Source: Siphlonurus alternatus (lineage: Eukaryota > Arthropoda > Insecta > Ephemeroptera > Siphlonuridae). Taken from it: 64,000 nucleotides of DNA. The notes beneath the pieces are model-generated. The model had not been told where the DNA came from. It made no database searches and saw only the letters and a program-made list of their open reading frames with translations. Of the stretch, positions 59,265 through 64,000 are shown in pieces. The translations under genes and the position numbers were made by a program. Where the stretch lies: positions 6,923,979 through 6,987,978 of the forward strand of contig OX463785.1 of the NCBI GenBank assembly GCA_949825025.1. Direction: 5' to 3'. Each line of letters starts with the position of its first letter. Within the stretch, counting starts at the first letter, position 1.

Positions 59265-59301
<37 letters not shown>
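59265..59301. repeat. A-tract
   Basis: About 37 A in a row inside the Mlc1 intron between alternative exons 2 and 3, without a recognisable retroelement body to its left. The minus frame 59243-59524 is a Phe run from this tract. Confidence 0.9.
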
Positions 59302-59305
<4 letters not shown>

Positions 59306-59842
59306 GTCGATTAAAAAAAAATGACATATATAAAGTAAACAACACAAAATCTTATTTGTATTAAATATAAAAAAAGCATTGTTTGGAATACCGTAAACAG
59401 GATTTTTAATTCCATAAAAACACAATGAAAAACAATAAAAAAAGAACACAGAAAAACAAAAATGTAAACAAACTGCAACAATGATGAAGCTGAAAGAATT
59501 AAAAGCGAAGATTAATAAGCACATGAAACGAAGAAAGCGGCTGCAGATAATAAAAATTCTTGTAGAAATGGCTCTGCTTTTTGCAGAGTATGTTATAATT
59601 AATGTACGTGGAATTGTCGGATAACTTGAACCATTCTTATATATAAAAAAGCTAATTGTTAATAAAATTGTTTATCAATATAAAATTTACATATATTAAT
59701 AACATGCTAAAAATTTATTTTCTTTAAAATAAATGGTTGAAATTATCCTAAAAAAAAAAAAAAGCAAAGCTTTAAGTATTTTGTAGAAGCGGCTGCAGTA
59801 TCGTTGAAAGCGCATATATCGTGCTAGCTTGCTTACTGTGAT

Positions 59843-59892
59843 TTAGAACTTGTGATCGGGGTGGGGTCCGGCGACCAGGGCTTTGATGTAGG
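59843..59892 (-). CDS. Mlc1: Mlc1 alternative last exon 2
   Basis: After a pyrimidine-rich acceptor CCTTATTTCAG the exon starts CC (Pro completed) and reads YIKALVAGPHPDHKF, then TAA at 59843-59845. This 15-residue tail is nearly the same as that of alternative exon 1, so the two are tandem duplicates. Six bases after the stop is a strong 5' splice site ACA|GTAAGC (GT at 59835-59836), giving an exon of 56 bp (59837-59892). It can therefore be an internal cassette that brings its own stop, with the distal exon serving as 3' untranslated sequence, the arrangement known for alternatively spliced exon 5 of Drosophila Mlc1. Confidence 0.87.
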
Positions 59893-60462
59893 CTGAAATA
59901 AGGAACGGGTCAAAGTGGGTACCAATTGGTTGGAAGTTTAGTCGGTTCAGTAAAAAACGAGTAACTCAGGGTTCGTACTTGTGTTATTACTGATAGGTTG
60001 TAATGGTTTTATTGATAATATTGATTTGATTTGTTATTTTAATTCAAAATGTATCAGTAGGAAATTATTAATTAAAAATTCGTTCTTGAAAATTAGTAAA
60101 TCTGTAGTGTGTTTTGGTGCATGGTGTTATTTTTTTATGTGGTTTGGAGAATTTTATTAAACAGGCATTGAAAGATCGTAAATTTTAATCTCAGGGAGTT
60201 TTAGGCAATCAATATTAAAAAAATAATATGAGTATTGAAATTAATTTTAAAAAATGTCAAAAACAAAAGATTTTTTTAAAAATTATTTTAAAGAAATTAG
60301 TAGAATTTTCAAATTGGGTAATAAAAGAGAAAATATATTAGACCATTTAAAGCACATTAATATAATGAGACCATTGAAAGCACATGTAAAAGAATAGAAG
60401 TCGAGCTGAAGAGAAACGACACTAGTTATTGTACGACACCGAACAGCTCTTACTGTTGACTT

Positions 60463-60512
60463 TTAGAACTTGTGTCCTGGGCATGGACCAGCAAGAAGAG
60501 CCTTCAGGTATG
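60463..60512 (-). CDS. Mlc1: Mlc1 alternative last exon 1 (most proximal)
   Basis: The acceptor is ACATTTCCAG and the first CA completes Pro as CCA. The frame reads YLKALLAGPCPGHKF and stops at TAA (60463-60465). Nine bases later is a strong donor ACA|GTAAGA (GT at 60452-60453), giving an exon of 59 bp (60454-60512). As in exon 2, the stop-plus-donor layout allows inclusion or skipping to change the C-terminus. Nine bases before the stop both tails have the shared GHKF/DHKF end, which is unlike the tails of exons 3 and 4. Confidence 0.87.
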
Positions 60513-61999
60513 CTGGAAATGTAATTTGTCAGTTTTCAGTTGTGTTTTCAACCTGCTGTTAGTGTTAATTGATTTAATCAGAAGTAAGTTAGCACCTGGC
60601 GTTTTGAAAAACTATCAGAATTGTGTCTAAGGATCAGAAAATTGAAAAAAAAAAAAAGTTTTGGGAAATTTGATTTTTTTTTTCGTGTTCGATTCATATG
60701 CGACACTAGCGTTACTATTCTGAAATGCAGAATTTATGAAAATCTTGTCAAAGTTGTGGCCATAAAATACGAATATATTTAATAATTTTTGAAAGGCATT
60801 GCTATTACAGATTTCAAAAACACTAAAAATACAGTCAGACTAGGAGTGAAAGATCGACCTTTAATTAATGACGATAATGTCGTATATGACGCTAATATAT
60901 AAGAACGTTTACATGATGTAATTAAATGTAGATTAGTTGATAATATCTAACATCAGTCATCGACTGATTCAAATTTAATAATATCATCATGTTAACATAG
61001 TACTTGTTGCTATTGACAGACATATCAAATGAGCGTAATGATAGAGATCCAAGAAATTGTAATTTTATATGAATATCTTATTAATGAAAATCAATCAGAA
61101 ACTCATAACTTCTTGCAATATTATTTCATGTCAAGAACTGTATTATATTATGTTGAAGAAAACGGAAGTAGCAATCTGTTTTACAAAAATCGTGAGAACG
61201 TACTTCTGACAGGTTGTATAAATGAACTGTATACTTGATTGATTGAATCAGTTAACATAATACTACTGATGGTTTTATACGAAAAAGGAAATAGCTTTCA
61301 TGTTAAGTTAAATAAAATAAATCAATTGAGTCACGCGATCAAGATGATGAATTGTAAAGAATCTACTATTGAATTTTTTTTATGTAAAATCGATTATCGT
61401 GAAGTCAAATTTGTATTTCGTGTAAATAAAAATGCATAATATGTAATGCAAAATTATAATACGTGTCATTATAAAATATATTCAGCATCTTTAAATTAAT
61501 TATTACATGTTTTTATTATAATGTATATTTGTTTTAACCTAAAAAATATGGAAGAAATCAATATTAAATTAAATGATCATAATATCACAGAATAAGTTCC
61601 AAAACAACTGCAGTACCTTATTATCAAATAATTAATATAAAACTTAGGCGGATCACACATAGACTTTAATTTCTGCAAATTATAAGCATGCGATCGTACA
61701 TTTCTCATTTAGAACCGGTTCTAAATTTCTTATCGTACGAAGGCATACGATACGAAGCTTTGTACGAGCATACTGATCGCATAGATTCTTATTTTTTTTA
61801 TATCATACGCTGCAAAATCATACGATTCTGTGTGAGACAGCCCTTACGTCATTATAAGGAAAGAATGTCCTGCAGTTATTTTGAACCAACCCAACCATAA
61901 GACTCATACAGTATGTCCGGTAAATGTAAGAATGACACATAATGACGCGACCCTTGCGATTCTCGACGTGACCTTTGCAGACGGTGGTAAGATACTTAC
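60513..61999 (-). other. Mlc1 intron before the alternative exons
   Basis: A+T-rich, 1.49 kb. Two short plus-strand frames (61029-61238, 61239-61439) are adjacent, in different frames, and unsupported. A foldback element occupies 61644-61856. Confidence 0.6.
61644..61856. mobile_element. Foldback element, family O, in the Mlc1 intron
   Basis: TTAGGCGGATCACACATAGA at the left pairs imperfectly with TTCTGTGTGAGACAGCCCTTA at the right. Inner arms hold CATGCGATCGTAC and GTACGAGCATACTGATCGCAT-like sequence, and a small perfect palindrome AGAACCGGTTCT lies at about 61711-61722. It begins about 145 bp after the exon 62000-62086. Confidence 0.7.
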
Positions 62000-62086
62000 G
62001 CACATAGTCGATGAAACCATCATCGTCCTCAGGTCCGCAGCACTCCTTCAGGATGAAGTCAACCTGATCGTTCTCCAGGCGCTCAC
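62000..62086 (-). CDS. Mlc1: Mlc1 constitutive exon, start of the fourth EF-hand region
   Basis: 87 bp between a GCCCCCAG acceptor and a TGC|GTAAGT donor. The leading GT completes Gly with the G of the preceding exon; 28 codons read ERLENDQVDFILKECC, then GPEDDDGFIDYV, and a final C is left for Pro. GER(L), the acidic PEDDDG block and the YVP junction are diagnostic of arthropod myosin alkali (essential) light chains. The PEDDDGFI segment is the degenerate fourth EF-hand, lacking the usual loop-final Glu. Paired Cys (residues CC) are unusual, where many insects have C-hydrophobic. All four downstream exons fit its phase. Confidence 0.93.
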
Positions 62087-63536
62087 CTGGGGGCACCATC
62101 AGTCAAAATTAATTATAAAATTGTTGAGTTACAACCTTATGTACTGAGGTTATGGAGTTCATATTTTGATGATGGTTATTTGGATACCTATTCAAATTCT
62201 TATAATTTAGTATTTTAATAATTGTATAAGACGTATTTTTAACCGTAAATAATATTAATATAAATGTAAAAGTTTTTATTAATGAAGTCAAAGCAGCTAT
62301 GAAGAAGGACATTACGAAATTACCATTTAATTATATCAGTGCCGTCTTAACAATTTATTATAAATTTTTAAAAAATATATTAAATACTTATAATTTGTAA
62401 TATGTTACAAAATCAATTTTTTTAATAATAATTTATTAAAATTTTATTAAATAATTAATTTATTTAAATAAAAAATTTAATATTTTATTGTTAATTTTTT
62501 AAAAAAAATTTAAATATAATATTTAAATTTATTAATTTAAAGTACATGACAGGTCAATTGTAGTGTATTTAATATAGCTTCAAGTAAAATTAAATAACCT
62601 ACAAATGTCATTTTGTTTATGAACGTGTGTTCTGCTCGAACATCTCGCCTTGCGGTTAGGCAAATTGTTCAGCTTATAAATGAAGTGCTTGATTAATTAT
62701 GTAAGAGAGATGCTATTCGACTGCATGTACCCATGACATGGAGAGTTATGAAAAATTGATACTATGGATAAATAAAATTGAGTGATGTTGATAAGTGAAA
62801 AAAATTTGCTTTAACTCAACCGAAGGTAGTAAAGCTCCAAGCTTAATATTTACAAAGGACGTTTATTTAGAGAAATACAACGTTTTAGGGTTTGAGTTTA
62901 TTTTAAAGTTTTGATAACAACAAAATCAGGATATCAAGTCTTTTATTCTTAGTGGTAGCGTCAATTTAAAATATTTATTAACAAAATATTTCTATCAGGG
63001 AGAACAGATTATATAATATATAGTAATCACAACGAAATAAAAATTTGGGGGCATATACATGTCCAAAATGAGTCAATTGCCCCAAAATACCAACCAACCG
63101 AAATGAAAAATTATGTATGAAAATATTAATGGCGTTAGGATTCGAAAACGATTGAAAATTTTAGTAAAAAGATTTTCAGCATTGGGACTCGAACGCAGGA
63201 CTCTAAGCGTGGGAGAGTTAATGTATAAAAATATTGTCAATACCTAGATTTGAATGTACGACTCTCTACTATCAGAATAAAAAAAGTGCACCCCTGAATA
63301 ACATACATACAAGTTCCATAAGGAGATGCCACACCTTTTTGGTTATAATAGGAAGCGTGGGGAATTTATGTATAAAATTTTGCTAGCACTGGGATTCGAA
63401 CGCAGGACTCATAAATTGAAAGAGATTTGTTTATAAAAATATTGCCATCACCGAGATTCGAACGTAAGACTCATAAATTGAAAGAGATTTGTTTATAAAA
63501 ATATTGCCGTGGCGGGGATTTGAACGCAGGACTTAC
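62087..63536 (-). other. Mlc1 intron between the two constitutive exons
   Basis: 1.45 kb, A+T-rich in its lower-coordinate half. The end next to exon 63537-63704 is filled by short repeats with tRNA T-arm-like motifs (see 63180-63536). Confidence 0.7.
63180..63536 (-). repeat. About 62-bp repeats with B-box-like motif at the Mlc1 donor
   Basis: On the minus strand the motif GTCCTGCGTTCGAATCCC or a close variant recurs near 63519, 63457 and 63395 (spacing 62 bp), with older copies near 63248 and 63189. It is followed each time by GCAATATTTTTATA-like sequence, and between copies by AAATCTCTTTCAATTTATGA. GTTCGAATCCC is the conserved tRNA T-arm/B box, so this looks like a tandem cluster of SINE ends. 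The first copy begins within the 5' splice site of the exon at 63537. Confidence 0.75.
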
Positions 63537-63704
63537 CGAGCGACAGGAGGGTGTGAGAGAGCTCAGCCAGCAGCATCTTGCCGTTCTCGTCCTTGTCGTA
63601 CAACTTCAAGCACTCGTTGAAGTCCTCGAAGCAGCCGCAGTCCTTGTCCTTCTTGACCTGAGAGAAGATTGGCAGGAACTCGTCGAACTTGAACTTCTTC
63701 TCGT
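63537..63704 (-). CDS. Mlc1: Mlc1 constitutive exon, linker and third EF-hand
   Basis: 168 bp between a GTTTGTTACAG acceptor and a CTCG|GTAAGT donor. It begins with AC completing a codon from upstream, then 55 codons: [34 protein letters not shown], a loop [14 protein letters not shown], then SHTLLSL, and a G that completes Gly. This is the body of the myosin alkali (essential) light chain, which stiffens the neck of the myosin II heavy chain in muscle. [12 protein letters not shown] has Asp at 1 and 3, Asn at 5, Gly at 6 and Glu at 12, so this EF-hand loop looks canonical. Roughly 55 N-terminal residues of the usual 150-155 must lie beyond 64000. The plus frame 63520-63750 is its antisense shadow. 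Confidence 0.95.
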
Positions 63705-64000
63705 CTGTAACAAACAGCTCGTCAGTAACATGTCTGAAGAATCAGATTGAATTTGTAATGGGAATATGGCCAATGAAATTCTGTGGCTTTGGTTCATTTT
63801 GATGTAAAAACATCCACGAAAAATACAATATTCGATTACAAGTTGGAGAAGATAAATGATTTTTTTACACTAAAAATAATTAAGACCACTTATAATACAA
63901 AAATATATGCATGAACATAATATTTCGAATTTCTCTTTTAGTTTGGTGTAGAGGAAATGTATACATTAAACAAATAGCTTACTTACAAGAGTTATTTTAA
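63705..64000 (-). other. Upstream Mlc1 intron (incomplete)
   Basis: A+T-rich intron sequence preceding the acceptor at 63705; the next upstream exon is outside the window. Confidence 0.7.

Noticed and set aside
63180..63536. tRNA genes (TTCGAATCCC motifs)
   Set aside because: Only T-arm-like segments repeat; no acceptor stem, D-arm or anticodon arm can be drawn around them.
63520..63750. Leu/Val-rich plus-strand frame of 76 codons
   Set aside because: It is the antisense of the Mlc1 exon 63537-63704, whose minus-strand reading matches the light chain family in detail.

Overview
The window looks like nuclear DNA of an arthropod, most likely an insect. It is very A+T-rich (roughly 70-75% by eye), has spliceosomal introns with GT/AG ends, carries non-LTR and SINE retroelements, and holds many foldback (inverted-repeat) elements. 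I see no prokaryotic genes, CRISPR array, rRNA operon or intact tRNA gene. Almost every longer open frame is a chance frame, a frame inside a repeat, or the shadow of a real exon.

Genes. The only clearly recognised host gene lies on the minus strand at the right end, 57.4-63.7 kb: the 3' part of a myosin essential (alkali) light chain gene, the orthologue of insect Mlc1. Two constitutive coding exons (63537-63704 and 62000-62086) lead to four separate candidate last coding exons (60463-60512, 59843-59892, 58612-58673, 57433-57503). All four fit the same splice phase and each gives a different C-terminus after the shared ...DGFIDYVP. The first two have strong 5' splice sites a few bases after their stop codons, so they can be cassette exons that carry a stop. 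The N-terminal exons lie beyond base 64000. A second minus-strand candidate is a Pro/Ala/Val-rich first coding exon at 54091-54337, ending at a good donor; its later exons were not identified.

Repeats. From about 27.4 to 42.0 kb lies a large palindromic satellite. A direct array of about 625-bp units (28.0-37.6 kb) meets an inverted array of about 379-bp units (38.1-41.0 kb) whose units lack about 250 bp of the direct unit. A 5'-truncated CR1/L2-like LINE (32999-34427) sits bluntly inside one direct unit and a foldback element (39495-39884) sits inside the inverted arm. Elsewhere there are about fifteen families of short foldback elements, many in two to five copies, and SINEs with either a 5S rRNA-derived or a tRNA-like head joined to the same central domain.

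Regulatory-looking sequence. The palindrome TGACGTCA (CRE-type site) occurs 18 times against well under one expected. Nine of these are inside foldback elements, and three sit with two CACGTG E-boxes in a small G+C-richer island at 45.1-45.25 kb. The rest of the window is A+T-rich spacer in which I see no gene.
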